From positions 124,001 to 188,000 of the forward strand of contig JACRQG010000008.1 of NCBI GenBank assembly GCA_016222805.1: 64,000 bases of DNA, read 5' to 3'. Positions 25,828 to 34,414 of this stretch are shown one piece after another. This DNA comes from Verrucomicrobiota bacterium (GTDB taxonomy: Bacteria; Verrucomicrobiota; Verrucomicrobiia; Opitutales; Opitutaceae). The position numbers and the translations under genes are program-made. The notes below the pieces were generated by a model. That model did not search any database. It saw only the letters and a list, made by a program, of their open reading frames with translations, and had not been told where the DNA came from. Position 1 is the stretch's first letter; each line of letters begins with the position of its first letter.

Positions 25828-28703
25828 GCGCCGCCCTCCCAGTCGACGCTGGCCGCCGCTCCTTCGTGAAACAGGGCGGCAAAGTCATCCTCCTCCGCGC
25901 GGAGTTCCGCGGGCGGCCAGAACTCGCCCGCCTGGATCGCCGCCGCCACGCCGTCCGCGCACGCGTCGGCCGCCACCCGCAGCTCCTCCGCCACCTCGGG
26001 CCAGGGCGCCACCGCGGTCTCGCCCGCGGCCTTCGGCAGATTGAAGTATCCGGTAATCAATGACGCCGGCGCCGCGGGCTCGACCCGGAGCGCCCGGAGG
26101 TAGAGCGGCAGCTGCAGGTCGATCCAGACGTGGTCGCGCCCGCCGATCGTCGCCACGCGCCAGGCGGGCAGCGCCTCGTCGCCGGCCCGGCGGGGTCGGA
26201 GATGGGCCCGGATCGGGGCCGCGGCCGTGTCGGAGGTCTTGTAGTCCAGCACCCGCCAGGCTCCGCTCGAAAGATGGCGGTCGATGCGGTCAATCCGCCC
26301 CCGGACCTCCAGCCCCCCGAGGGTCAGGGTCAGCGGCCACTCGACCCGCTCGGTCACCCAGCCGGCCGCATTCTCCCGGGCCTGCACCGCCGCCGCCCGG
26401 ACCAGCCGCTGGCGGGCCGACTCGAGCTGGATTACCAGGGGTACGACCGGGTGCTCCCCGTAGCGCCGCCGGGCCTCCCGATCGAGCTCCGCCAGCAGGA
26501 ATTCCCGCAACAGAGCCTCGTCGGTGCAGCCGCGCAGCGCCTCCTCGCGACCCATGGCCTCGAGCGCGGCGTGGCACAGCGTGCCGAAATCAAACGCATC
26601 CAGCTCGCTCTTGTAGGGATCAACCGCCTCCATCCGCAGAACGTGGCGCAGGTAAAACCGGAACGGGCACGCCAGCCAGGATCTCAGGCCGGTCACCGGG
26701 ACCTGCCCGGGCGGGGGGCGACGCGGGACCGCGAGTTTCCACGCCCGGTGCCAGGCCGGGTTCGGCCGCGCTGCCTCCACCCGGCGGAAGAGCTGCGCCA
26801 CGCGCTGCGGCAACTCGGCCTCGGAACCGTGCAGGAGCAGCCGCGACGGCCGCAAGGGCTCCCCGGCGGCGGAGACCCGGGCCAGCACCACCTCGAACCG
26901 CCCGCCCTCCCGGCGGGCCGCCGCCAGCACCTGGAGAAGATAGGTATCGCGAGCGAGCCGGGCGGCATTGGTCTTGAGGCCCAGCCGCTCCCGCAGGGAC
27001 TCCGGGAGGAACGCGTCTCCCACGACCGCCTCCGGCACCCGGCCGTCGTTCATCCCCGCCACGATCAGGTGCGGAGCGTCCTCCCACGCCAGCTCCAACC
27101 AGCCCTGCAGCTCGATCGCCCCGGGCGGTTTCTCCGTCGCGACCCGCTCCTCGCCAAACTGGCGGAGCGCCACGTCCCACCATTCCTCCTCCACCAGTTC
27201 CGGAAAATGCGACCGCAGCGCAGCGCATTCCGCCAACACCCCGCGCCATGCCTCCAGTGACTCGATCAGGCGCGCCTCGGCTGGATTCCCCCGCTCGAAC
27301 CGCCGCCCCCGAAACAGCTCCCCCAGGGCCGCCGCCGCGCCGTCCGGGAAATCCCCTTGCCCGAGGTGCGTGCGCAGATCCGCGATCAGGGCGAGGCCCG
27401 CGGCCACTTCCCGTGCCGCCGGCCGGACCGCCCGCCGCAGCGCCGTGAGATCCGGGGCCAGATGGCGGTTCCGCAATTCATCCAGCCCCGCCAGGAAGCG
27501 CGCCGGGGAGAAATCCAGTCCGACGCGCCTTCGCAACGCCGCCAGAAAATCGGGACAACGGGACAGCGCGGCCACGGCCTCATAAGAGGCGTCGCGCCGC
27601 AGGGCGGCCAGGGCGCCCAAGAGGACGGCCAGCCCTGCGCTGCCCTGGCGCCGGCCCTCGGGGTCGAAGGACGCCACACCGGCCCGCCGGAATTCGCGGG
27701 AAAGCAAGGGCAGGAGTTCGGGGTCCGCCACTCCGACCGCGACGACGCCGTCGGGTTCAGGAACCTGCCGCACGCGCCCGGCCACCGCCATCGCCGTTTC
27801 CACCGGATCGGCGCACAATCGAACCTGCCGCGTGAAATTCTGCCATGCCGGCGGGCGCGATTGCCAGGCCTCCGGCCGCGGGCGCCCGAAGTCGTCGAAG
27901 GCCTCCGCTGCGCTCTCCGGGGCACATACCACCACGTCGATCGGCAACGCCCGCGCCCAGCTCGCCAGGACCGAGGCGGCCAGCGGCAGTGGATCCGGCA
28001 CGGCCAGGACCACGACGCGCGCGACGCCTGGAGGCGGGGCCGGCTGGCGGGCCCACTCCAGCCGCGCCGCGTGGGGTTCGCGGCGGCCGAGCGCCGCCAG
28101 GCGGGCCGCCTGGGCCGCCTCGAGTTCCGCGAGTTCCTGCCAGCGGCGCGCCTCGACGAAATCCGGGCCCACCCGCGCGGCGACGTCGGCGCACCGGAGG
28201 CCGTTCTCGGCCAGCTGGGTCTGCAACCGGCCGAGATCCTCCGCCAGGCGCTCGAGCCAGGCCAGATCGTTCGGAAGCGGGTCCGCCGGGAGCAGCGCGG
28301 CATACCGCCCCGGCGGGGCCGTCCGCAGCACCGCCAACCAGGCCAGCCGGGCCTCCGTGCGCGAGGCCACGCCGGGCGCCGCCGCCCCTTCGGCCAGCAA
28401 AGTATCCGGTGTATGGGTACGCGGGGGAAAGACCGCCCCGCCCCGCGCCGCGGCCAGGGCCGCCAGGGCCTCGCGGAGGCGCCGACCCGCCTGGCGGGTC
28501 GGCACGACCGCCAGGACCCCGGAGAGATCCAGCGGCCCCGCCCCGGTCCAGTCGCCGGCCAGCCAGCGGGCGGCGCGCGGCAGCCAGGGTCCGTCCCAGG
28601 AGAGAAACCAACGGCGGAGTCCAGGCGGCGAGGTCGGCACGAGAGCCGAGGATGGAGGCTTCCTCCCAGCCCAGGCAAGGCCCGCCCCGGAGTACTTTGC
28701 CAT
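25824..28703 (-). CDS. AddB-like PD-(D/E)XK nuclease family protein without a Walker A
   Basis: The 959-aa partner of the downstream AddA-like helicase. A helicase-like body carries no visible GxxGxGKT Walker A (the N-terminus reads LDLSGVLAVVPTRQAG), followed by a C-terminal RecB-type nuclease with GRIDRID and RVLDYKTSD motifs. The LACPFRFYLRHVL segment is typical for AddB, but I see only one Cys in the last 80 residues, so the C-terminal part of an AddB iron-sulfur cluster appears absent. I chose ATG 28703 rather than the ATG at 28760, because the longer form would run across the start of the divergent histidine kinase gene. Confidence 0.8.
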   Translation of the reverse strand: MAKYSGAGLAWAGRKPPSSALVPTSPPGLRRWFLSWDGPWLPRAARWLAGDWTGAGPLDLSGVLAVVPTRQAGRRLREALAALAAARGGAVFPPRTHTPDTLLAEGAAAPGVASRTEARLAWLAVLRTAPPGRYAALLPADPLPNDLAWLERLAEDLGRLQTQLAENGLRCADVAARVGPDFVEARRWQELAELEAAQAARLAALGRREPHAARLEWARQPAPPPGVARVVVLAVPDPLPLAASVLASWARALPIDVVVCAPESAAEAFDDFGRPRPEAWQSRPPAWQNFTRQVRLCADPVETAMAVAGRVRQVPEPDGVVAVGVADPELLPLLSREFRRAGVASFDPEGRRQGSAGLAVLLGALAALRRDASYEAVAALSRCPDFLAALRRRVGLDFSPARFLAGLDELRNRHLAPDLTALRRAVRPAAREVAAGLALIADLRTHLGQGDFPDGAAAALGELFRGRRFERGNPAEARLIESLEAWRGVLAECAALRSHFPELVEEEWWDVALRQFGEERVATEKPPGAIELQGWLELAWEDAPHLIVAGMNDGRVPEAVVGDAFLPESLRERLGLKTNAARLARDTYLLQVLAAARREGGRFEVVLARVSAAGEPLRPSRLLLHGSEAELPQRVAQLFRRVEAARPNPAWHRAWKLAVPRRPPPGQVPVTGLRSWLACPFRFYLRHVLRMEAVDPYKSELDAFDFGTLCHAALEAMGREEALRGCTDEALLREFLLAELDREARRRYGEHPVVPLVIQLESARQRLVRAAAVQARENAAGWVTERVEWPLTLTLGGLEVRGRIDRIDRHLSSGAWRVLDYKTSDTAAAPIRAHLRPRRAGDEALPAWRVATIGGRDHVWIDLQLPLYLRALRVEPAAPASLITGYFNLPKAAGETAVAPWPEVAEELRVAADACADGVAAAIQAGEFWPPAELRAEEDDFAALFHEGAAASVDWEGGA

Positions 28704-28735
28704 TGCCCGAACCGAACGACGCGCAAGGGTCAGGC

Positions 28736-30355
28736 GTGCCCGCGACTCTCCTCTCCCCATTCCGACACGGCGGCCTGGGCGCGAAGCTCGGCGGCCTCCT
28801 CGCCGGCGTGTTTCTGCTGTCGCTCGGCGCCCTGTGGACGGTCCAGTGGCTGCAGCGGCGTGCCCTCGAGGATCTCCTGGCCCTGGAGGGCCGTGAACGC
28901 GCCGCCATGCTGGTGCAGGCCATCGAACTCACCAGCCGGCCGTTGCGGGACTTCACCGGGGACTACGCGCAGTGGGACGACATGGTGCGCTTCGTGTCCG
29001 ATCCGAAAAAAACCTGGGCGGCAATCAACCTCGACGTGTCGGTCGAGCGGTTCGACCTCTTCGGCCTCTGGGTGCTGCGACCCGACGGCACGCTCGTCTA
29101 CGCGACGCGCGGCGAAGACACCGCCCCCCCTTCCCCTTTGCCGGTCACGGCGCGAGAGGTGCAGGAGCTGATCCGCCAGCCGCCCGAACGCACCTTCTTC
29201 ATCTTCGAGCCCGACCGCCTGCTGGAGCTGAGCCTCGCCCCGGTGCAGCCCTCGGCGGATGTGAAGCATGCCTCTCCTCCCCTCGGTTGGCTGCTCGCGG
29301 CCAAGCAATGGGATGAAAGGCATCTCCAGCTCCTCTCCTCGCTGCTCAACTGCTCCCTCCGGGTCGGACCGCCCGGCGGACCCTTGCCCCCGCCACCGCC
29401 GGCCAGCCTCACCCAGCGACAGGTCCTGCCCGGCCTGGCGGGCCGGCCCGCCGCCGACCTGCAGTTCACCGTGCGCGCGGAGGAACTCGCGGTTGCGGGC
29501 AGTTACAACTTCTCGTCGCTCCTGGCCTTTGGTGCCGGCTGGATTCTTTCTGCGGTCCTGGTGGTCGGGGCGCTCTACGCCTGGGTGCTGCGCCCCCTGT
29601 CCGCCATCGGAGACAGCCTCGCCCGCAACGACGCGACTCCGGTCGCCCCGTTCACGCAGCGCGGTGACGAAATGGGCCGCCTCGCCCGCCTGGTGGAAAC
29701 CGCGTTCGCGCAGCGGACCGCCCTGGAACTCAACCTCGCGGACCGCGCCCGCCTGGGCCGGGAACTGCACGACGGCGCGATCCAGACCATCTACGCCACC
29801 GGCATGACCCTCGCCGGCGTGCGCGGCACCCTCCGCACCCATCCGGCCACCGCGGAGCAGGCCATCGACAGCGTCCGCTCCGCGCTCAACGCCACGATCC
29901 GGGACCTCCGGAAATTCATCGACGGCCTCGAGGCGGAGGGCGGCCGCTCCCCGCGCCTCGGGGAAGCCATGCGCTCGGTCCTGACCCTGATGCAGGGCAT
30001 CCGACCGTTTGCGTTCGCGATCGAGGTCGACGATGCCGCCGCCGAGGACGTGGGCGAGGAGGCCCGCCTGCACCTCCTGCAGATCGTCCGCGAAGCCGCG
30101 AGCAACTGCGCCCGCCACAGCCGGGCCACCCGCCTGGAAGTGACGCTGCGTCGCCGGGACGAGGCCATCGTCCTCCAGGTGACCGACAACGGGGGAGGTC
30201 TCGACACCGCCGCCGAATCGAAGCCCGGCCGCGGACTTTCCAACCTGGCCGACCGCACCCGGGAACTCGGCGGAGCTCTGCGCCTGGAATCGGCGCCCGG
30301 GCGGGGACTGGAACTGCAGGTGATCCTCCCCCTCACGCGGTCCGCACCGGCGTGA
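28736..30355 (+). CDS. NarL-type sensor histidine kinase with CHASE4-like ectodomain (HK1)
   Basis: The 539-aa sensor has two membrane helices (about 17-36 and 260-282) flanking a periplasmic domain with a GDYAQWDDMVRFV motif typical of CHASE4. A HAMP-like linker follows, then a HisKA_3 helix with RARLGRELHDGAIQTIY (phospho-acceptor His345) and an ATPase domain with N-box REAASNCARHS and VTDNGGGLD. I chose GTG 28736, preceded by caaggg; the open frame extends far upstream but only antisense to the AddB-like gene. There is no adjacent receiver; the nearest is at 32588. It is clearly paralogous to the kinase at 30984 (shared LWVLRxDGT and WDxxHLxxL in the sensor domain). Confidence 0.85.
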   Translation: MPATLLSPFRHGGLGAKLGGLLAGVFLLSLGALWTVQWLQRRALEDLLALEGRERAAMLVQAIELTSRPLRDFTGDYAQWDDMVRFVSDPKKTWAAINLDVSVERFDLFGLWVLRPDGTLVYATRGEDTAPPSPLPVTAREVQELIRQPPERTFFIFEPDRLLELSLAPVQPSADVKHASPPLGWLLAAKQWDERHLQLLSSLLNCSLRVGPPGGPLPPPPPASLTQRQVLPGLAGRPAADLQFTVRAEELAVAGSYNFSSLLAFGAGWILSAVLVVGALYAWVLRPLSAIGDSLARNDATPVAPFTQRGDEMGRLARLVETAFAQRTALELNLADRARLGRELHDGAIQTIYATGMTLAGVRGTLRTHPATAEQAIDSVRSALNATIRDLRKFIDGLEAEGGRSPRLGEAMRSVLTLMQGIRPFAFAIEVDDAAAEDVGEEARLHLLQIVREAASNCARHSRATRLEVTLRRRDEAIVLQVTDNGGGLDTAAESKPGRGLSNLADRTRELGGALRLESAPGRGLELQVILPLTRSAPA

Positions 30356-30381
30356 AAAAACCGCACGCGGAAGCGTGCGGT
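30355..30381 (-). terminator. Intrinsic terminator of rpsT
   Basis: A 9-bp stem ACCGCACGC (30360-30368) with GCGTGCGGT (30373-30381) and a GGAA loop. On the minus strand the stem runs into a T tract (30360-30355). It lies about 50 bp after the rpsT stop and touches the last base of the convergent kinase gene. Confidence 0.88.
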
Positions 30382-30432
30382 GCCACGGGGTCCCCCGCCG
30401 GTATCGGGGAGGGACGGACGCCTGGAGACGGA

Positions 30433-30696
30433 CTACTTCGACGCGGACAGCGCCTTGGCCGCGTGCGTCTTGCCGCGGTCCGCGGCATTGCGATGGATGA
30501 CCCCGGATTTCACGGCCTTGTCCATCGCCGACACGTACGCGGACGCCGCCGCCTTGCCACCTTCCACATCCTTCTTGGCCATCAGCTCATCGAGCCGCTT
30601 GCGCAGGGTCTTCAGACGGGTCTTCACCCCACGGTTGCGTTCGGTCAGGCGCGCGGCTTTGCGCGCGGCTTTGATGGCGGATTTGGTGTTGGCCAT
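30433..30696 (-). CDS. rpsT: Small ribosomal subunit protein bS20
   Basis: The 87-aa basic protein begins MANTKSAIKAARKAARLTER, the classical S20 N-terminus that binds 16S rRNA. The C-terminal helix contains VIHRNAADRGKTHAAKAL. The open frame extends 12 codons upstream, but the conserved MANTKSA start is at 30696. It is a single-gene unit, opposite in direction to the flanking kinases, with its own terminator. S20 often regulates its own translation, but I see no specific element. Confidence 0.97.
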   Translation of the reverse strand: MANTKSAIKAARKAARLTERNRGVKTRLKTLRKRLDELMAKKDVEGGKAAASAYVSAMDKAVKSGVIHRNAADRGKTHAAKALSASK

Positions 30697-30983
30697 GATC
30701 GTTTGGGAAATGTGAGCCGGCCAAGCACTCAAACGCTCCGGGGAGAGTCAAGGGTATTGTCGGAGAGCGCTCGCCGGCGGCGCAGGTGCCGCCACCGGGG
30801 TGGCCACGATCCCTCGCGAACTTTCGCCACCTCGGGACGCGCGAAGCGGGCCGGCAGGCCCGTTCGGGCCCTGTTGTAATAGGTTCATTCATACTTGTTT
30901 CCCTCCTCGCGGAAATCACGCAGGGACGGGCCTTTCGCTTGGCGGGAGCGCGATTCTGCGTTACCACTTGCAAGCAAATCGCG
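30697..30983. promoter_or_regulatory. Divergent intergenic region between rpsT and the second kinase
   Basis: 287 bp without a gene. Reading toward rpsT, a TTGACT hexamer (30746-30751, minus strand) lies about 50 bp before its ATG, but no good -10 follows at normal spacing. Near 30865-30910 there is an AT-richer patch (gttgtaataggttcattcat) about 75-115 bp before the kinase start, a plausible promoter position. Confidence 0.35.
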
Positions 30984-32591
30984 ATGTCGATCAAAACGCG
31001 CATGGCCGTCTGGCTGGGAACCCTCCTCGCGGTTCTCCTCCTGGCACTGGCCTGGCACGGACAAGTGGCGGCGGTCGCCCTGGCCCGGGCCCGCGACGCC
31101 GAGCAACAGGCCCGAACCCAGCTGCTCGGCCATTGGATCGACGCCGCGGGCCGCGCGCTCCCCCGGTTCACCGAGGAGACCGCGCAGGATTCGGAACTCG
31201 GATCGCGCCTGGCGGAAGCCGCAGTGCCCGCGAACCTCCTGGTCCGCAGGCTGGCGGAGGCCGGTCTCCACTCCCTCTGGGTGCTGCGCGGCGACGGCAC
31301 TCCCATCGTGGCCGCCGCCGCGGACGCCACCGCCACCCCGCCGCCCCCGCCCCTCGCGCCGGCCGACTTCGCCGCCCTCGTCCGGGAGACGCCCGCGCCG
31401 CGGTTCTTCGCCGAGGCGCCCGACGGCCTGCTCGAGGTATCGGTTCGCAGGATACAAGGCACGGCCGCCGCCTGGCTCGCGGTGGCGCGCCGGTGGGACG
31501 ACGCCCACCTGCGCCAGCTGGCCGCGCTGGCCGAGGCGCGCCTCGCCTTGCGGCCGGCCTCCGCCGGTCCGCCTCCGGGAGATCCGGCCGCCCGGCTGGA
31601 GCGCGTCCTGCCCGACTGGCAGGGCCACCCGCTGCGCCTGCTCGTGGCGGAGGCCACGGCCGATCCGGTCGCGGCCGAACTGGCCGACGCCGGGCGACCC
31701 GTGCTGATCTTTCTCGCCTTCGGGCTATGCCTGATCGGCGCCACCGCCGCGGCCCTCCACCGCTGGGTCGTGCATCCCCTGGCCTGCCTCGGCGACAGCC
31801 TGGCGGCCGACGATCCGTCCCGGCTTGCCCCCCTCGCCGCCGACCCGGGGGAGTTCGGCCGGCTGGCCCGGCTGGCCCGCGACTCCTTCGAGCAGCGCCG
31901 CCTCCTGCGCGAGGAGATCGCCCAGCGGACCCGCGCGCAGGCCGCCCTGGCCGAGAGCGAGGCCGCCCTGCGGCGCAACCTCGACGAACGTGCCCGGCTG
32001 GGACGCGACCTGCATGACGGGGTCATCCAGTCGCTGTACGCCGCCGGCATGGGCCTCGCGGGGATCCGCCCGCTGCTGCAGGCCGGGCAGGAGGAAATCG
32101 CCGCACGGCTCGAGCAGAACCGCGCGCTGCTGAACGAGACGATCCACGATGTGCGCAATTTCATCATCGGCCTCGAACCCGAGGCGCTGCGGTTGCAGAC
32201 TTTTTCCGAGGCGATCTCCGCCCTCCTCGAGGTCATGCGCAGCCATCGCAACTTCACCCCGCGGGTGGAGATCGACGACTACCTGGCGCGGAGGCTCACG
32301 CTCGCGCAGCGCGTGCATGCGCTGCAGATCACCCGGGAGGCGACGAGCAACGCACTGCGCCATGGCACCGCCGACCACGTCACGGTCACGCTGCGCCGGG
32401 CCGGGGACTTCGTCGAATTCGAGGTGGTCGACGACGGCCGCGGCTTCGACCCGGCGGCGACCGCCGCCCGCGGCTCGGGGCTGGTGGGCTTCGAGCAGCG
32501 CGCCCGCGAACTCGGCGCCGAACTCACGCTCGACTCCGCGCCGGGACGCGGCACCCGCGTGCGCCTCCTCTTTTCCCTGCTTCTTCCATGA
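30984..32591 (+). CDS. NarL-type sensor histidine kinase (HK2)
   Basis: The 535-aa membrane kinase has helices at about 7-24 and 238-258, a periplasmic sensor resembling HK1 (SLWVLRGDGTPIV, RRWDDAHLRQL) but lacking its GDYAQWDD signature, a coiled-coil linker, a HisKA_3 helix RARLGRDLHDGVIQSLY with His344, and an HATPase_c domain (TREATSNALRHG, VVDDGRGFDP, GSGLVGFEQRA). I start at ATG 30984 (MSIKTRMAVWLG), directly before the first membrane helix; an in-frame ATG at 30786 adds 66 unlikely residues. Its stop overlaps the response-regulator ATG (ATGA), so this is a coupled two-component pair. Confidence 0.88.
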   Translation: MSIKTRMAVWLGTLLAVLLLALAWHGQVAAVALARARDAEQQARTQLLGHWIDAAGRALPRFTEETAQDSELGSRLAEAAVPANLLVRRLAEAGLHSLWVLRGDGTPIVAAAADATATPPPPPLAPADFAALVRETPAPRFFAEAPDGLLEVSVRRIQGTAAAWLAVARRWDDAHLRQLAALAEARLALRPASAGPPPGDPAARLERVLPDWQGHPLRLLVAEATADPVAAELADAGRPVLIFLAFGLCLIGATAAALHRWVVHPLACLGDSLAADDPSRLAPLAADPGEFGRLARLARDSFEQRRLLREEIAQRTRAQAALAESEAALRRNLDERARLGRDLHDGVIQSLYAAGMGLAGIRPLLQAGQEEIAARLEQNRALLNETIHDVRNFIIGLEPEALRLQTFSEAISALLEVMRSHRNFTPRVEIDDYLARRLTLAQRVHALQITREATSNALRHGTADHVTVTLRRAGDFVEFEVVDDGRGFDPAATAARGSGLVGFEQRARELGAELTLDSAPGRGTRVRLLFSLLLP

Positions 32592-33262
32592 CTGACTCCC
32601 AGAAACCCCCGATCCGAGTCGTCCTCGTCGACGACAGCGAACTCGTCCGCCGCGGCATCAAGACCGTGTTGGCCGCCCAAGCCGAGCCCCCGATTGCCGT
32701 CGTGGGCGAGGCCGGCACCGTCGCCACCGCCATCACCGAGTGCCTGAAGCACCAGCCGGACATCGTCCTGCTCGACATCCGCCTGCCGGATGGATCCGGT
32801 TTCGAGGCCTGCCGGCAGATCCTCCACGAGTTGCCGAACACGCGGGTGATCGTGCTCACCTCGTATTCAAACGACAACTTCGTCTACGAGGCGGTGACCT
32901 CCGGCGCCCAGGGATACCTCATGAAGGAGATCGATCCCGTCGGGCTGGTGCAGGCCGTCCTCGATGTCGCGGCCGGGCGCTCCATTCTCGATCCCGACGC
33001 CACTTCCCGAGTCCTCCGCATGCTCCGGACCGGCAACGGCACGGACCAGGCCAGCGATCTCTCGGTGCTTTCCGCGCAGGAGCGGCGCGTGCTCGCGCTC
33101 GTGGCCGACGGGCTGACCAACAAGCAGGTCGGCGACCAGCTCGGCCTGAGCGAGAACACCGTGAAGAACTACCTGGTCAATGTGTTCGAGAAGCTACAGG
33201 TGAAGCGCCGGGCCCAGGCCGCCGCCATCTACGTCCAGCAGACGGCCACCGGGCGAAAATAA
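32588..33262 (+). CDS. NarL/FixJ-family response regulator
   Basis: The 224-aa two-domain regulator has a receiver with acidic pair D15-D16, phospho-acceptor D63 in VLLDIRLPDG, T91 and K113, followed by a LuxR-type helix-turn-helix (LSAQERRVLALVADGLTNKQ, then LSENTVKNYL). It is translationally coupled to HK2 and probably serves HK1 too. It sits about 70 bp upstream of the pseudopilin array, which is therefore a reasonable target (inference from position only). Confidence 0.92.
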   Translation: MTDSQKPPIRVVLVDDSELVRRGIKTVLAAQAEPPIAVVGEAGTVATAITECLKHQPDIVLLDIRLPDGSGFEACRQILHELPNTRVIVLTSYSNDNFVYEAVTSGAQGYLMKEIDPVGLVQAVLDVAAGRSILDPDATSRVLRMLRTGNGTDQASDLSVLSAQERRVLALVADGLTNKQVGDQLGLSENTVKNYLVNVFEKLQVKRRAQAAAIYVQQTATGRK

Positions 33263-33333
33263 GTACATCCCGGCCTGTTCCCGGCCGCCATTTGTCCGTA
33301 TCCTGCCGCCGTCCAAGCCCTGACGTTCGCCCG

Positions 33334-33810
33334 ATGAGTCTCCGCCGTCTCCCCCCCCAAGGTCCTCCGCGACGATTTCCGGCCGCGCGCCGCCGGAAAT
33401 CGCGCGGCTTCACCCTGGTGGAAGTCATGGCCGCCTCGGTCGTGCTCATCCTGGCGATCACCACCTCGATCACGACACTCCAACGCGGCTTCCAGGCCCT
33501 CGACACCGCCCGCCAGACCACCCTCGCCTCCCAGGTGATGCAATCGGAGCTGGAACGCCTCCGCCTGAAGAACTGGGCGCAGCTGCAGGCCCTTCAGGAA
33601 TCCACGGACACCGTGGTCTCCCTGGGCGGCCGGGTCGCGGCTGGCGCCAACTTCCAGTGCCGGCGCCAAATCCGGGACCTGAAGTCCGACATGAAGGAAG
33701 TCGCGCTCGTCGCCACCTGGAACGGCTACGACGGCCGGCCCCACGAACTCCGCCTCGTCACGCGGTATGCCCGCAGCGGCTTGTATGACTACTTCTACAC
33801 CGCGCACTAG
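33334..33810 (+). CDS. Triad 1: PilV/GspI-like prepilin-type protein
   Basis: The 158-aa protein has a 25-residue basic leader cut before Phe at RG|FTLVEVM (Glu at +5), then a hydrophobic helix (about 32-50). The C-terminal domain ends RSGLYDYFYTAH. It is a minor pseudopilin by motif, size and N-terminal helix. Paralogues at 35939 and 38427 share ASQxxQSExERxR and the GLYDYxY end. Start is ATG 33334, immediately before the leader. Its last nine codons overlap the start of the next gene in another frame. Confidence 0.85.
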   Translation: MSLRRLPPQGPPRRFPAARRRKSRGFTLVEVMAASVVLILAITTSITTLQRGFQALDTARQTTLASQVMQSELERLRLKNWAQLQALQESTDTVVSLGGRVAAGANFQCRRQIRDLKSDMKEVALVATWNGYDGRPHELRLVTRYARSGLYDYFYTAH

Positions 33811-34414
33811 TCCCTGGACCCGCCGGAGACGGGACCGGCCCTTCCGGCTGCCGACCGGCGGATTCTCGCTGACCGAGGTCCTCGTGGCCGCCGGACTCTC
33901 CACCTTCCTCCTCGCGGGAATCCTGAGCGCATTCCTCCTGGTCGGAAAAGCCGGTTTCGCCTCCAGCAACTACAGTGAGATGGAGGGACAGTTGCGGACC
34001 GCCCTCGACCTCTTCGGCGACGAGGCCCGCAAGGCCGCGGATATTCGCTGGCATGACGAGCGCACCATCACCCTAGCGGTCGTCACCGCCACCTCGGCCC
34101 GCTACCTCGCCACCTACGCCTACGATCCGGATCCCCGGAGCCCCACGCACGGCAGCTTCTATCGCGTGCTCGGCGACCGCGACTCGACCCAACCGCGGCG
34201 GGTGCTGGTCCGCGGCGTGGCCCCCGATTTCGCGTTCCAACGCTTCAAGCTGGAGACCCCGACCTCGAGCGACAATGTCGCCCGCTCGGATCTCGAGACG
34301 AAGCAGATTCAGGTCACGCTCCGGGCCGCGCGGGGCGGCACCCAGGCTCCGGCGTCCACGCAGTCGGCGATCTCGGCCCGATATATCCTCCGCAACAAGC
34401 GGGTGAGCAACTGA
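33785..34414 (+). CDS. Triad 1: PilW/GspJ-like prepilin-type protein
   Basis: The 209-aa protein has a prepilin cleavage site GG|FSLTEVLVAAG and a hydrophobic helix, then a soluble domain ending SARYILRNKRVSN. Paralogues at 36393 and 38866 end in RFILRNKRVTA and SSILRNKVAQ. The ATG lies inside the TTGTATGACTA string that encodes the GLYDY end of the upstream gene, a 26-bp overlap that recurs in triads 2 and 3. The reading frame is open 6 codons further upstream, but the conserved position makes ATG 33785 the better start. Its stop overlaps the next ATG by one base (TGATG). Confidence 0.82.
   Translation: MTTSTPRTSPWTRRRRDRPFRLPTGGFSLTEVLVAAGLSTFLLAGILSAFLLVGKAGFASSNYSEMEGQLRTALDLFGDEARKAADIRWHDERTITLAVVTATSARYLATYAYDPDPRSPTHGSFYRVLGDRDSTQPRRVLVRGVAPDFAFQRFKLETPTSSDNVARSDLETKQIQVTLRAARGGTQAPASTQSAISARYILRNKRVSN

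Noticed and set aside
22387-25869. 1,160-codon plus-strand open frame
   Set aside because: Antisense to the AddA-like helicase, which shows all helicase and nuclease motifs; the plus-strand translation is Arg/Pro/His-rich without recognisable domains.
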